Source of the DNA: a virus
Virus record (IMG/VR): IMGVR_UViG_3300034101_000961
Location: 1-55,929 of that record
Length of the DNA stretch: 55,929 bases
Direction: 5' to 3' (one strand)
Below the pieces are notes generated by a model. It was not told where the DNA came from. It saw only the letters and a list, made by a program, of their open reading frames with translations, and ran no database searches. Positions 32,550 to 41,372 of this stretch are shown in pieces. The position numbers and the translations under genes were made by a program. Every line of letters begins with the position of its first letter. Positions within the stretch are counted from its first letter, which is position 1.

Positions 32550-33548
32550 ATGATAAACGGAAAAAGAAAAACAAAACTTACACCAGAGTCCGTACTAGAC
32601 AAGATAACTGATTATGATATATTTAGGTTCTATATGCCTGATAAGACATGGAAGCTCAATAGAGTGACCTTCTCTCCATTTAGGAATGAGAACAATCCTT
32701 CCTTTGTAATAGGGAATAAAAGGGGCTTTATATCATTTATTGACTTTGCTGATACCAGTAAAAGAGGTGATTGTTTTGAGTTTGTTAAGCTCCTTCACAA
32801 TCTATCTAGTATGAATGATGTGTTAAAGCTTATAGACAGAGATTTTGGATTAGGAATAGTTACCAAGGGTACAGATGAATACAAAAGAATTACAGCACAG
32901 TATAAACAACCTGAAGCTGTTAAGAGGTATTCTCTCATCCAGGTGGTAACAAAGAAGTTTACACAAGAGGAATTAGCCTATTGGAATCAATATCATATAG
33001 ATATAGAGGATCTAAAGAGTAACAACGTCTATTCTGTTAAGAAGGTGTATTTGAACAAGAGTTTGTTCTACACCAACGATCAGGAAATGAGGTTTGGTTA
33101 TTTCTATGATGGACATTGGAAGATTTATACACCGTTTGGAGATAAGAAGACTAAATGGTTACCCAATAATGTTCCTATCACCGCTATGGATGGTAAAGAG
33201 GACATAGTTAATTGCAAGGTGGCATTCATCAATAAGAGTAAGAAAGACTATATGGTTATGAAGAAGATATTTCCATGTAGCTGTGCTGTACAGAATGAAG
33301 GTGTTGGATGTTTCTCTCCAGAGAACCTAGAATATCTTAAAGCTAATTCTGACAGACAAATCCTCAGCTTTGATAGCGATGTTACAGGTGTAACTAACTC
33401 ACAACAGATTACCAAGCTATTTGATTTTGATTATGCTAATGTCCCACGTAAGTATCTAGCAGAAGGTATAAAGGACTGGGCTGATCTAGCAAAAGCTCAT
33501 GGTTTGGAATCAATAGAATCTTATTTAAAACAAAAGCACATTTTATGA
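32550..33548 (+). CDS. DnaG-like primase
   Basis: 332 residues from the ATG at 32550 (MINGKRKTKLTPESVLDKIT). A frame-compatible ATG at 32463 would run through the terminator hairpin and overlap SSB, so it is rejected. The N-terminal zinc-finger region keeps its shape (FSPFRNENNPSFVI; DTSKRGDCFEFVKLL) but has lost the Cys/His zinc ligands. A Toprim-like segment follows with LSFDSDVTGV (about 271-280), supplying the metal-binding Asp residues, and WADLAKAHG near the end. Makes primers for the polymerase. DnaG-type is firm, zinc loss is an oddity. Confidence 0.85.
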   Translation: MINGKRKTKLTPESVLDKITDYDIFRFYMPDKTWKLNRVTFSPFRNENNPSFVIGNKRGFISFIDFADTSKRGDCFEFVKLLHNLSSMNDVLKLIDRDFGLGIVTKGTDEYKRITAQYKQPEAVKRYSLIQVVTKKFTQEELAYWNQYHIDIEDLKSNNVYSVKKVYLNKSLFYTNDQEMRFGYFYDGHWKIYTPFGDKKTKWLPNNVPITAMDGKEDIVNCKVAFINKSKKDYMVMKKIFPCSCAVQNEGVGCFSPENLEYLKANSDRQILSFDSDVTGVTNSQQITKLFDFDYANVPRKYLAEGIKDWADLAKAHGLESIESYLKQKHIL

Positions 33549-33706
33549 CACTGCATGAATTAAAAGAAGCTATTCAAAACGAAATAGAATGGTTTGAAAC
33601 TACTGAAGGAGATGATCTAGAATGTATAGGCATAGAAAATCTAGAAGGTATATTATCAAAATATTTTAACACAGAAATCAAATTAACAGAAGATTATGAC
33701 TACTGA
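33545..33706 (+). CDS. Small acidic protein, 53 aa
   Basis: Reads MTLHELKEAIQNEIEWFETT and ends KLTEDYDY; helical and acidic. ATGA overlap with the primase stop and 11-base overlap with the next start. Unknown. Confidence 0.62.
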   Translation: MTLHELKEAIQNEIEWFETTEGDDLECIGIENLEGILSKYFNTEIKLTEDYDY

Positions 33707-34502
33707 GAACTACAATACAACGAAAGAATTGATTCTTGCAGCAGATGTTCCTGCACAGACAAGAACCTACAAACCAGTTAGCCACGGTCAATTGATTGAT
33801 CTTACAATGGATGGTATTCAGAAGGCTGGATTTGTATTAGATAAAGAAACATACACAGCTAGCACAAATGGTCAGATTGCTAATGGTAGATTTACTATCA
33901 AGAACGTAATGGATAGTGAGATGCAATTAGAGATTGGCTGGCAGAATAGCTACAACAAGCAACTTACATTAAAGTTTGCCCTAGGTACACGCATTATGAT
34001 TTGTCAGAATGGTTGTGTATCAGGTGATTATGGTGCATTTAAGAAGAAACACGTTGGTGAAATACAATCATTTACACCAAATGCTATTAGTGAATACATC
34101 AAGGCTGCAGGAGAAAGCTTTAGAACTATTCAGTTACAAAGAGATGAGATGAAGCAGATTGAAGTTACTAAGCGTGTTAAAGCTGAATTGATTGGTAGAA
34201 TGATGATTGAAGAGCAGTTTATTACATCTACACAATTGAACATCATTACCAGAGAATTAACTAGCCCTACACATGATTATGGTGCACCTGATAGCTTATG
34301 GGAGTTGTACAATTATACAACATTTGCTATGAAGGAAACACATCCTGCAAACTGGATGAGTAGTCACATTAAAGCACATTCATTCTTTGTTAACAACAGT
34401 GGTATATTAGTTCCCCCTGTAGCTACAGCAGAATCAATCATGGCTATGAGTGGAGATACACAAGAGGAAATAGAGCAGTTTAGACAATTATCAATATTTT
34501 AA
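33696..34502 (+). CDS. DUF932-type phage protein with C-terminal clamp motif
   Basis: 268 residues. Conserved DUF932 features: IMICQNGCVSGDYGAFKKKH (about 106-125), and a C-terminal DSLWELYNYTTFAMKETHP region (about 200-218). The family is found in many phages and plasmids; function unknown. It ends in RQLSIF, a bacterial sliding-clamp motif, as does the polymerase. That suggests it acts at the replication fork or on nascent DNA. Confidence 0.78.
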   Translation: MTTENYNTTKELILAADVPAQTRTYKPVSHGQLIDLTMDGIQKAGFVLDKETYTASTNGQIANGRFTIKNVMDSEMQLEIGWQNSYNKQLTLKFALGTRIMICQNGCVSGDYGAFKKKHVGEIQSFTPNAISEYIKAAGESFRTIQLQRDEMKQIEVTKRVKAELIGRMMIEEQFITSTQLNIITRELTSPTHDYGAPDSLWELYNYTTFAMKETHPANWMSSHIKAHSFFVNNSGILVPPVATAESIMAMSGDTQEEIEQFRQLSIF

Positions 34503-34503
34503 T

Positions 34504-35220
34504 ATGAATTGGAATAAGTTTGAATCACAATTTCACCCATCATGGCATAGACTTATGCAACCCTTTATTGAAAGTGAAGCTTGTGACAACATCTATAAAT
34601 TCCTAAAATCAGAGAGTCAGAGGGGCAAGAAGATTGCTCCTCTTTCTCCTAATGTTTATAGATGCTTTTTAGAGACTTCACTAGATGACCTAAAGATGGT
34701 TATGGTGGGTATGTGTCCCTACCACACATTAAAGAATGGTAGTCCTATAGCAGAAGGTTTACTAATGGGCTGTTCTACAACAGGCATATTACAACCTTCT
34801 CTAGCAAAGTTCTATGATGGTATAGAAAAAGAGTTGTATCAGGGATTAAACCTCACTATACTAAAGAATCCAGATGTTACCTATTTGGCTAAACAAGGAG
34901 TTCTTATGTATAACGCAGCTTTAACCACAGAAATCAACAAAGCAGGTTCACATATTGACATCTGGGAACCTTTTACTAAGTATTTATTTGAAGATGTGCT
35001 ATCCTATACAGGAGTGCCTATTCTATTCTTAGGGAAAGATGCTTCCAAGTATGAGAGATATGTACCACCGTTTAGTTGGTCATTCACTGTAAGTCATCCA
35101 GCCAGTGCTTCTTACAAGCAAACTGATTGGGATACAGAAGGTGTATTCACCAAGCTAAACAAGATACTAAAAGAAAACAATAATACAGAAATCGATTGGC
35201 TAGAAAAAGTGCCATTCTAA
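34504..35220 (+). CDS. Uracil-DNA glycosylase-fold protein with Asp-to-Cys active site
   Basis: 238 residues matching family-1 UDG throughout. The water-activating loop reads GMCPYHT instead of GQDPYHG, so the catalytic Asp is Cys (codon TGT in frame, near residue 72). Other landmarks are kept: the uracil-binding YNAALTTEINKAGSH (about 136-150), ILFLGKDASKYE (about 176-187) and the SHPASASY leucine-loop region with its His (about 198). Either a weak or altered glycosylase or a non-catalytic DNA-binding factor. In poxviruses a UDG serves as polymerase processivity factor, an analogy only. Confidence 0.85.
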   Translation: MNWNKFESQFHPSWHRLMQPFIESEACDNIYKFLKSESQRGKKIAPLSPNVYRCFLETSLDDLKMVMVGMCPYHTLKNGSPIAEGLLMGCSTTGILQPSLAKFYDGIEKELYQGLNLTILKNPDVTYLAKQGVLMYNAALTTEINKAGSHIDIWEPFTKYLFEDVLSYTGVPILFLGKDASKYERYVPPFSWSFTVSHPASASYKQTDWDTEGVFTKLNKILKENNNTEIDWLEKVPF

Positions 35221-35233
35221 AAACACACACATT

Positions 35234-35599
35234 ATGTACAAAGTTAGATTCGGAGAAACAATTGAAAAGGGAGACCTCATTGCTGTTGCTAATGGTAATG
35301 ATTTCTCATTAGGTATTTATTATGGAAGAGGAATGGGAGGAACTGTTCAGTATTACATGCCTTCTGGTGTTAAACATGCTATGAAGTATTTTAACGATAC
35401 TACGGCAAAATTAGCTGCTGAAGGAAAACCTACAGAACCTCTTAAGTTAAATAGATTTTGGAAATGTTATGTTAACACACCAAGAGATACACGAATAATG
35501 AAATTGAACAGAGAAAACATTACAAACCCAACAGACATAGAAGACATCAGAGAAGCAAAAGAAGCACTAAAAAACTTTAACATCGACGTAAACTACTAA
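35234..35599 (+). CDS. Hypothetical protein, 121 aa
   Basis: Begins MYKVRFGETIEKGDLIAVAN. The N-terminal half is beta-rich (GIYYGRGMGGTVQYYMPSGV), with a basic middle and a C-terminal acidic helix (REAKEALKNFNIDVNY). Follows the UDG-like gene by 13 bases and leads into RIIA. Not recognised. Confidence 0.65.
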   Translation: MYKVRFGETIEKGDLIAVANGNDFSLGIYYGRGMGGTVQYYMPSGVKHAMKYFNDTTAKLAAEGKPTEPLKLNRFWKCYVNTPRDTRIMKLNRENITNPTDIEDIREAKEALKNFNIDVNY

Positions 35600-35601
35600 T
35601 C

Positions 35602-37920
35602 ATGATACTAGAAAAACAGACAGAAGCAACTATCCTCCAAGAAGGAGAATCACAAGAATCAATTGGAATGTCATTAGACCTGGACTCAGCTCAGGTGCTA
35701 ATGCAAATGTTAAGTAAGAATTTATATTCAGATGCAATAGGTTCCACTATTCGTGAGTGTGCCTCTAATGCATTAGATAGTCACAGAAGAGCAGGCATTG
35801 ATAAACCAATCATTGTTAGCCTCAACAGGAATAACCATGATAACTATGAATTCTCTGTAGAGGATTTTGGTATTGGTCTAGATGCAGATGATGTAGTTAA
35901 TATCATCAGTAAGTATGGTAAGAGTACAAAACGTAATAGCAACACAGAATTAGGCATGATGGGTCTTGGTTTTAAGGCCCCACTAGCATACACATCTACC
36001 TTCTATTTTACTGCAAGGAAAAATGGAATGGAAAGAAAATACATGATGTATGAGGGAGAAGAAGTGAATTCAATTGATTTACTCAATGAGACTCCCACAG
36101 ATCAGCCAAACGGTGTTAAGATAACAATACCAGTCAACTATTACGACAGACATGATTTTGTACGTAAGATTAAAGAGCAATTAGCTTATTTTGAGAACGT
36201 GTATTTCAATGTACTAGATGGTGAGGTGAGCAATGATTTCACCATCCATAGATCTGAACACTATCAATCTTCTAGCCTATCCAGAGATAGTTATTTACAT
36301 GTTTGTTTAGATAACGTGTATTATCCATTGGATTTCAGCAGATTAGGTATTGATAGAATAAGCATTCCTGTAGGTTTGAGATTTAGTCTTACAGATGGTT
36401 TGTTCCCTACACCAAACAGAGAATCCATCAGATATACCAAGGAAGCTAAAGATATCATCCTAGCTAAGATTGGTAAGATGGTTGATCATTTTATTACCAA
36501 ATACAATGAAACTGTTGCCGATTCTGATGATTTCATGGCTGTATTGAAATACCATGCTACGAACAGAAGATATGTTAATGTTCCTGGTAGAAACAACAGT
36601 ACCTTCGACCTCACTGATGTAGTTAAACATGGCACTGTTCTAATCGCTTCTCCTAAGGTGAGCAGTCTAAAGAAGCTTGACTTACAAAAACTTGTCAGAA
36701 ACAGAGAATACATTCTTGGTGAGTATGATAAGAAGTTTGAGCTTTATAATGATAGAATGTCTCAGGTGAAGAGTTATTGGAGAACTGGTGTTGATATTAT
36801 AAGTAGAAACGATGAACAACACTATTTATATTCTGAGAAGATAAGTGGTGCTATGAAAGATTATATGAAAAGTATAATCCCAAAGAGCAAACATGTATAT
36901 TTTATTAGAAAGGTGAAGACATTCAAACTGGGTAGTCTTACAAAGATAAATGATTATGACACTTACATGAAGCTTCTTGACTTACCGAATTATCCAAGAA
37001 CTCAGTGGAGAGAAATTATTGCAGAGTTTCAAACTGTGTTAGCTTCTCTTACAAAGACATTCATCAACCTTGATGAAGTGGTAATACCACAAGCTTTCCT
37101 AGATTCTAGGAAGAAGCAAAAGGGAATCACTGTTACTGTTGGTGGAACAAAGGTGAGACGTATTAAGTTGGAAGGTGAAGTGATTGGTAGATATGCTGTG
37201 GACTTAGAGAGGTATGTAGATGGTAAGAATTCTAAACTGGTTAGCAAGATTTATAGTCTTGCTGAAATGCATAAGTATAACAAGCTTGTTATCTATGGTT
37301 CCCAGGCAGATATCTCCACTATGGACAAACTATTTTCAATTGTTAATAAGTGTAGAGTAGAACTAGCTGTATTCTCTGAGAGAGAGCTTAAGACACTATC
37401 TACTATTGACGTACACAATCTAATCCCTTTAAGCAAGTTTATGGAAGGTAAAAACAAACCATTCAAGAGAATTATAACAGCCTATCTAATTCAAAAGTTA
37501 CATGCTAACTTCAGTAGGTCGTTTATTAGAAAGGAGAAAATTGGTCTCATCTCTACAGATTTGTATGAAAAGATGCAAAGACTAAATGACTACAAGAATG
37601 AACACTATCATAGTGGTAATGATGTAATCTATAATTCTATGCTAGAGGTAGCCCAAACACACAACTTATTTGATATGGAGATATATCATGAGTATGTAGA
37701 AGTAAAGAACCTTCTAGAAAGATTACCATTCATTGAAGCTATGGCAGATAAACTCCAGAGCTATGATAATGATAACTCTCCGATAATCAGTGCATTCCGT
37801 GATCTATTTAAGTATCATGGACATAAAATTGACTGGAAACACTACAACATTCGTATCAATGAAGAGGTGGTGGAAGAGTTAACAGAGAATTCTGTTGAAG
37901 AGTTAGTAGAGAACATTTAA
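35602..37920 (+). CDS. RIIA-like protein (GHKL ATPase)
   Basis: 772 residues. The N-terminal 250 form a GHKL ATPase (Hsp90/MutL type): N-box IRECASNALDSHR (about 48-60), G1 VEDFGIGLD (about 90-98) and G2 GMMGLGFKAPLA (about 119-130). Long helical C-terminal region, as in T4 RIIA, which works at the host membrane with RIIB against exclusion systems. A RIIB-like gene follows after a spacer with a huge palindrome. Assignment is good at domain level; role by analogy. Confidence 0.85.
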   Translation: MILEKQTEATILQEGESQESIGMSLDLDSAQVLMQMLSKNLYSDAIGSTIRECASNALDSHRRAGIDKPIIVSLNRNNHDNYEFSVEDFGIGLDADDVVNIISKYGKSTKRNSNTELGMMGLGFKAPLAYTSTFYFTARKNGMERKYMMYEGEEVNSIDLLNETPTDQPNGVKITIPVNYYDRHDFVRKIKEQLAYFENVYFNVLDGEVSNDFTIHRSEHYQSSSLSRDSYLHVCLDNVYYPLDFSRLGIDRISIPVGLRFSLTDGLFPTPNRESIRYTKEAKDIILAKIGKMVDHFITKYNETVADSDDFMAVLKYHATNRRYVNVPGRNNSTFDLTDVVKHGTVLIASPKVSSLKKLDLQKLVRNREYILGEYDKKFELYNDRMSQVKSYWRTGVDIISRNDEQHYLYSEKISGAMKDYMKSIIPKSKHVYFIRKVKTFKLGSLTKINDYDTYMKLLDLPNYPRTQWREIIAEFQTVLASLTKTFINLDEVVIPQAFLDSRKKQKGITVTVGGTKVRRIKLEGEVIGRYAVDLERYVDGKNSKLVSKIYSLAEMHKYNKLVIYGSQADISTMDKLFSIVNKCRVELAVFSERELKTLSTIDVHNLIPLSKFMEGKNKPFKRIITAYLIQKLHANFSRSFIRKEKIGLISTDLYEKMQRLNDYKNEHYHSGNDVIYNSMLEVAQTHNLFDMEIYHEYVEVKNLLERLPFIEAMADKLQSYDNDNSPIISAFRDLFKYHGHKIDWKHYNIRINEEVVEELTENSVEELVENI

Positions 37921-37923
37921 ACA

Positions 37924-38015
37924 AAGTGCAATAAATTACACATATATTTCTAATTGTTTAATCTTTTATGCATAATATGTATTAAACGTTAAACAATTGG
38001 AAATATATTGCACTT
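37924..38015. repeat. Large imperfect palindrome between RIIA and RIIB genes
   Basis: AAGTGCAAT (37924-37932) is inverted at 38007-38015. The inner 20-mer at 37942-37961 is inverted at 37989-38008 with 19 of 20 matches, loop of 27 AT-rich bases containing ATGCAT. The left arm has nine extra bases. Too AT-rich for a normal terminator and no T-run beyond TTTT. Candidate origin, protein-binding site or RNA element. Confidence 0.7.
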
Positions 38016-38051
38016 TTAACTAGATTTATTTTAAAACAAAAACAAAACAAA

Positions 38052-39653
38052 ATGGGACTATTCAGTTTAAGCTGGTTCAAAAGCCAGAAACAAAAGCAAT
38101 TAGATGAATTACAACATGAGATTGAACTTAAAAGATTAGAGAAGACACTAGAAAGATTAGATCAACAAGAGAAACCTTCTACTTACACAATAGGGATTAG
38201 TAATCCATGGACACCCACTGCACCAGTTTGTGTACCTGCTCCTAAACCTTATTCTAACATTAAGATTGTGAATGATGTGCTTACAGTGGTGCTTAATGAT
38301 GGTTCTATCATCACTAAGTCTAAAGCTACAGCAGAAGACTTTAATAATGCCAGAGAATGTAAGACAGAAGCTTGTTTGTTGGCTCTTGTAGGTTCTCCAG
38401 ATATACTAAAGGAGAAGCAAGAAGCACAGGCTAAATATGAGAAAGCTAAGGCTATTCAGAAAGGTGCTGAGTATCTAGCTAAGTTTGATGATTTTGAGAT
38501 GAAAGACGGTAGTCTTTATATCAAGGGAATCAACAGAAGCATCCCACCTTTGATGGTAGATGAGTTCTTAAAGATCATTGGTAATCACAGTTACAACTCT
38601 ATGGACAATGTAACAGATAGAGAAATAGATGAGGTGAATGAACTTATACAAGAAGACGAAGAGTATCAATCTCTTAAGCGTTTCTTTATGTGGTGTTGCT
38701 TAAATCCTAGAGCTGAGGTGGCTGACAAGCTATACAACTTCTTGAAAAAGAATAGCTTCCGCATTACCAAACAAGGATTCTTTGTAGCATTACGTAACGT
38801 TGTAACATTACATGGATCTACAGAACTGGTACAATTCATCAGCAATGCTTACAACAAGACTAAAGCTGTATGGAAGAAGAACCCATCTGATTATTTAGTG
38901 TTCTTAAAAGACGGTGAATACAGGATGGTTGCTAAATCTATATTTGAAGAGCTAGAACCATGTACATTCTGTGATGGATCAGGAACTGTTCCTTGTGAGG
39001 CTGATGAATATGATGAAGATAATGATTGTTATTATGATGATAGCTGTGATTGTCCAGAGTGTAATGGTTCTGGTACAGTGTACAAACATTGTGAAGCTCA
39101 GTATGGTGAATTGATTGGTAACTTAACAGAACTATATCTTGATTTGCCTAATAGAGCAGAGAATAGATTTACAGATGCTCACACAAAGACATTTGACATC
39201 AGAATAGGTAGACCAGTGAACATGCCTATGGAACAGTGTAGATGGAATACTGATGATTGTGGTGCTGAAGGTCTTCACTTCACATCTGATGAGATTCATT
39301 ATGTAGGTTGTGGTGATACATCTGTGCTTGTACTTATCAATCCAATGAAGGTTGTAGGTATTGGTGAGTCTAAGGGTAGATGTTATGAGTATTTACCAAT
39401 CATGACTGTTCCTCGTGAAGAAGCAACAGAAATCTTACATGATCTAGACTTTGATACAATGGAGCTTGATGAGAGCTATGCAATTCGCGAATTGGAAAAT
39501 TTAGGTACAAAAGCTAGAGAAGGTTTTATTGCAGAAGCTAAGAAGTATGAGTTCAATCTCCCTGCTTTATCTGCTGTAGAAGTACTTAAGATTGTTAAGA
39601 GTCTTGACGAAATAAGACAAGAAATCTCTAAGAGAATCGTAAATATTGATTAA
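38052..39653 (+). CDS. RIIB-like protein with inserted DnaJ-type zinc module
   Basis: 533 residues. An N-terminal coiled coil (KQKQLDELQHEIELKRLEKT) is followed by a region like RIIB core (VNELIQEDEEYQSLKRFFMW; ITKQGFFVALRNV). Residues about 303-340 hold CTFCDGSG and CPECNGSG, two CxxCxGxG repeats of the DnaJ zinc-finger kind, plus further Cys. The C-terminal part returns to the RIIB pattern (FTDAHTKTFDIRIGRPVNMP; GLHFTSDEIHYVG). RIIA and RIIB are usually adjacent, as here. The zinc module is an insertion not known to me in T4 RIIB. Confidence 0.78.
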   Translation: MGLFSLSWFKSQKQKQLDELQHEIELKRLEKTLERLDQQEKPSTYTIGISNPWTPTAPVCVPAPKPYSNIKIVNDVLTVVLNDGSIITKSKATAEDFNNARECKTEACLLALVGSPDILKEKQEAQAKYEKAKAIQKGAEYLAKFDDFEMKDGSLYIKGINRSIPPLMVDEFLKIIGNHSYNSMDNVTDREIDEVNELIQEDEEYQSLKRFFMWCCLNPRAEVADKLYNFLKKNSFRITKQGFFVALRNVVTLHGSTELVQFISNAYNKTKAVWKKNPSDYLVFLKDGEYRMVAKSIFEELEPCTFCDGSGTVPCEADEYDEDNDCYYDDSCDCPECNGSGTVYKHCEAQYGELIGNLTELYLDLPNRAENRFTDAHTKTFDIRIGRPVNMPMEQCRWNTDDCGAEGLHFTSDEIHYVGCGDTSVLVLINPMKVVGIGESKGRCYEYLPIMTVPREEATEILHDLDFDTMELDESYAIRELENLGTKAREGFIAEAKKYEFNLPALSAVEVLKIVKSLDEIRQEISKRIVNID

Positions 39654-39661
39654 CTTTGTAG

Positions 39662-39692
39662 GACCAGGGGCTAAAATCCCTGGTCTTATATT
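39662..39692 (+). terminator. Hairpin terminator after RIIB-like gene
   Basis: GACCAGGG (39662-39669) pairs perfectly with CCCTGGTC (39678-39685), loop GCTAAAAT, then TTATATT, a weak T-run. TAACTTTG overlaps the stop codon just upstream. Confidence 0.65.
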
Positions 39693-39698
39693 AAGCTT

Positions 39699-40100
39699 AT
39701 GAAAAAGAACGCAACAAAGAGAAGAGCGAAGATACCTAGAGCCAAAAGTCCAAAGATGAGAAATGCTGGTACTATGACAGAATCAGCTTTCTGGAGCTTC
39801 ATCAGGAGTGCTTTGAGACAGAAGTCTAGATGGTGGAAACCTATTACAGAATGCAAGATGAAAGCTCGTAGGGCATATAAAGGTCCCAGTAAGAGACAAA
39901 AGTTTGAATATCAATGCAATAGCTGTAAAGCATGGTTTCCAGAGAAACAAATTAACGTAGATCACATTAAGCCTGCAGGTAGTCTTAACTGTAAAGAAGA
40001 CTTAGCAGGATTTGTAGAGCGTCTGTTCTGTGAACTAGATAATCTACAGGTGTTATGTGAATCATGTCATGATGTAAAAACTAAATTAGAGAAAAAATGA
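39699..40100 (+). CDS. HNH endonuclease
   Basis: 133 residues. Basic N-terminus (KKNATKRRAKIPRAKSPKMR). HNH core: YQCNSCKAWFPEKQINVDHI (about 69-88) with the catalytic His in VDHI, then LQVLCESCHDVKTKLEKK, giving two CxxC zinc knuckles. Free-standing phage HNH enzymes act as homing endonucleases or in packaging. It lies between RIIB and nuclease genes, far from terminase, so a homing or degradation role is more likely. Confidence 0.85.
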   Translation: MKKNATKRRAKIPRAKSPKMRNAGTMTESAFWSFIRSALRQKSRWWKPITECKMKARRAYKGPSKRQKFEYQCNSCKAWFPEKQINVDHIKPAGSLNCKEDLAGFVERLFCELDNLQVLCESCHDVKTKLEKK

Positions 40101-40366
40101 GTGACTTAGAGATAACAATCAATAAAGAACCGTCGTTCACAGAGATATGGCATGAGGGATATATTACGTATAACTCAGAGAAGCACTATTTCTGGTTAAT
40201 CCACCCACAGAATATAGATGATAAGGGAGACCCTTATGAACTAGAGGTTAGATGGTTCTTTCAGAGGGTACCAAGAGAAGTGAGGGCAATGCACCCTTAC
40301 ATTATAGAATCTTTTAAACAAACACTAAATGATACAAGGACCAAACAGAACAGAAGCAGCTTATAG
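40097..40366 (+). CDS. Hypothetical protein, 89 aa
   Basis: Begins MSDLEITINKEPSFTEIWHE. Beta-rich with aromatic residues (YLVRWFF-like). ATGA overlap with the HNH gene. Not recognised. Confidence 0.62.
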   Translation: MSDLEITINKEPSFTEIWHEGYITYNSEKHYFWLIHPQNIDDKGDPYELEVRWFFQRVPREVRAMHPYIIESFKQTLNDTRTKQNRSSL

Positions 40367-41372
40367 GGCTGTAGTAATGGATAGTTCCTCCAGCTTGAAG
40401 GACTTCTCTGTGGACAGAAAGAAATACCACAAGAAGTATGTCCTAAATGAGAAGGTGGAGGATAAAGACACAGCAGCATCAGTTATTGGTAGACTAGTAG
40501 AGACACAACTTATGGAACCAGAACTCTTTGATGAGAGGTTTTATATGTCAACTGTTGTTAGTGCACCAACCAATCTTATGCTAGAATTCGTAGAAGCATT
40601 GTATAGACACACAACTGCAGCTACAAATGAAGATGGTGTAGTTACAAGAGAGATGGAAGACATCATGAAAGATGCATATGTAGATTCTGGATTCAAGATT
40701 AAGATTGATGCTGTTCTTGCTAAATTCATAGGATCTGATGCAGAAATCTATTACAAAGAAATCCGTGAGGTGAGAAGCAAGGGCTTAACCGTTGTTACTA
40801 CACAGGATATAACTAATGCAGAGAAGATTGTAGAAGAGCTTAAGACTAATGACTTTACAGCACCAATTGTAAACCTAGTTAATAGTGCACGCTACAATGT
40901 ATATAATCAGCTCCAGGTGGAAGGATATGTTGTGTTTGGACATATGTTCAAGAGCATGATGGATAAGGTGATTGTTGACCATACAGAGAAGACAATCCAG
41001 GTATATGATCTTAAATGTACGTGGTCTGTAGAAAACTTCTATGAAGAGTATTATCTCTATCGTAGAGCTTATATACAGGGCTATTTGTATTTCTTTGCAG
41101 CAAAGCACATGTTTGATGAGCTAGTAGCTGTAGGATATGAGATATTACCTCCTAGATTTATTGTATGTGACAGCACAAACTATGCATGTCCATTAGTATT
41201 TACAATGGATGATAAATCATTCCAAGATGCTGAACAAGGATTTGAGCACAAGGGTAGAAAGTATCCTGGTGTTAAGAGTCTTATCACTGACCTTAAATGG
41301 GCTATCAATAATGATAAGTGGAACATTTCAAGAGAGAATTATTTAAATAACGGGTTAGTAAAATTAGGCTAA
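40329..41372 (+). CDS. PD-(D/E)XK nuclease (Cas4/RecB-like)
   Basis: 347 residues. Motifs: SSSSLKDFSVDRKKYHKKYV (about 18-37), an ASVIGRLVET helix (about 49-58), then MMDKVIVDHTEKTIQVYDLK (about 208-227), which carries the metal-binding D...D.K, and RRAYIQGYLYFFAA (about 241-254) with the conserved Q...Y. These match the RecB/Cas4 exonuclease fold found in many phage recombination modules. An alternative start at 40377 would drop 16 residues; the longer form is kept because the preceding residues fit the family pattern. Confidence 0.85.
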   Translation: MIQGPNRTEAAYRAVVMDSSSSLKDFSVDRKKYHKKYVLNEKVEDKDTAASVIGRLVETQLMEPELFDERFYMSTVVSAPTNLMLEFVEALYRHTTAATNEDGVVTREMEDIMKDAYVDSGFKIKIDAVLAKFIGSDAEIYYKEIREVRSKGLTVVTTQDITNAEKIVEELKTNDFTAPIVNLVNSARYNVYNQLQVEGYVVFGHMFKSMMDKVIVDHTEKTIQVYDLKCTWSVENFYEEYYLYRRAYIQGYLYFFAAKHMFDELVAVGYEILPPRFIVCDSTNYACPLVFTMDDKSFQDAEQGFEHKGRKYPGVKSLITDLKWAINNDKWNISRENYLNNGLVKLG

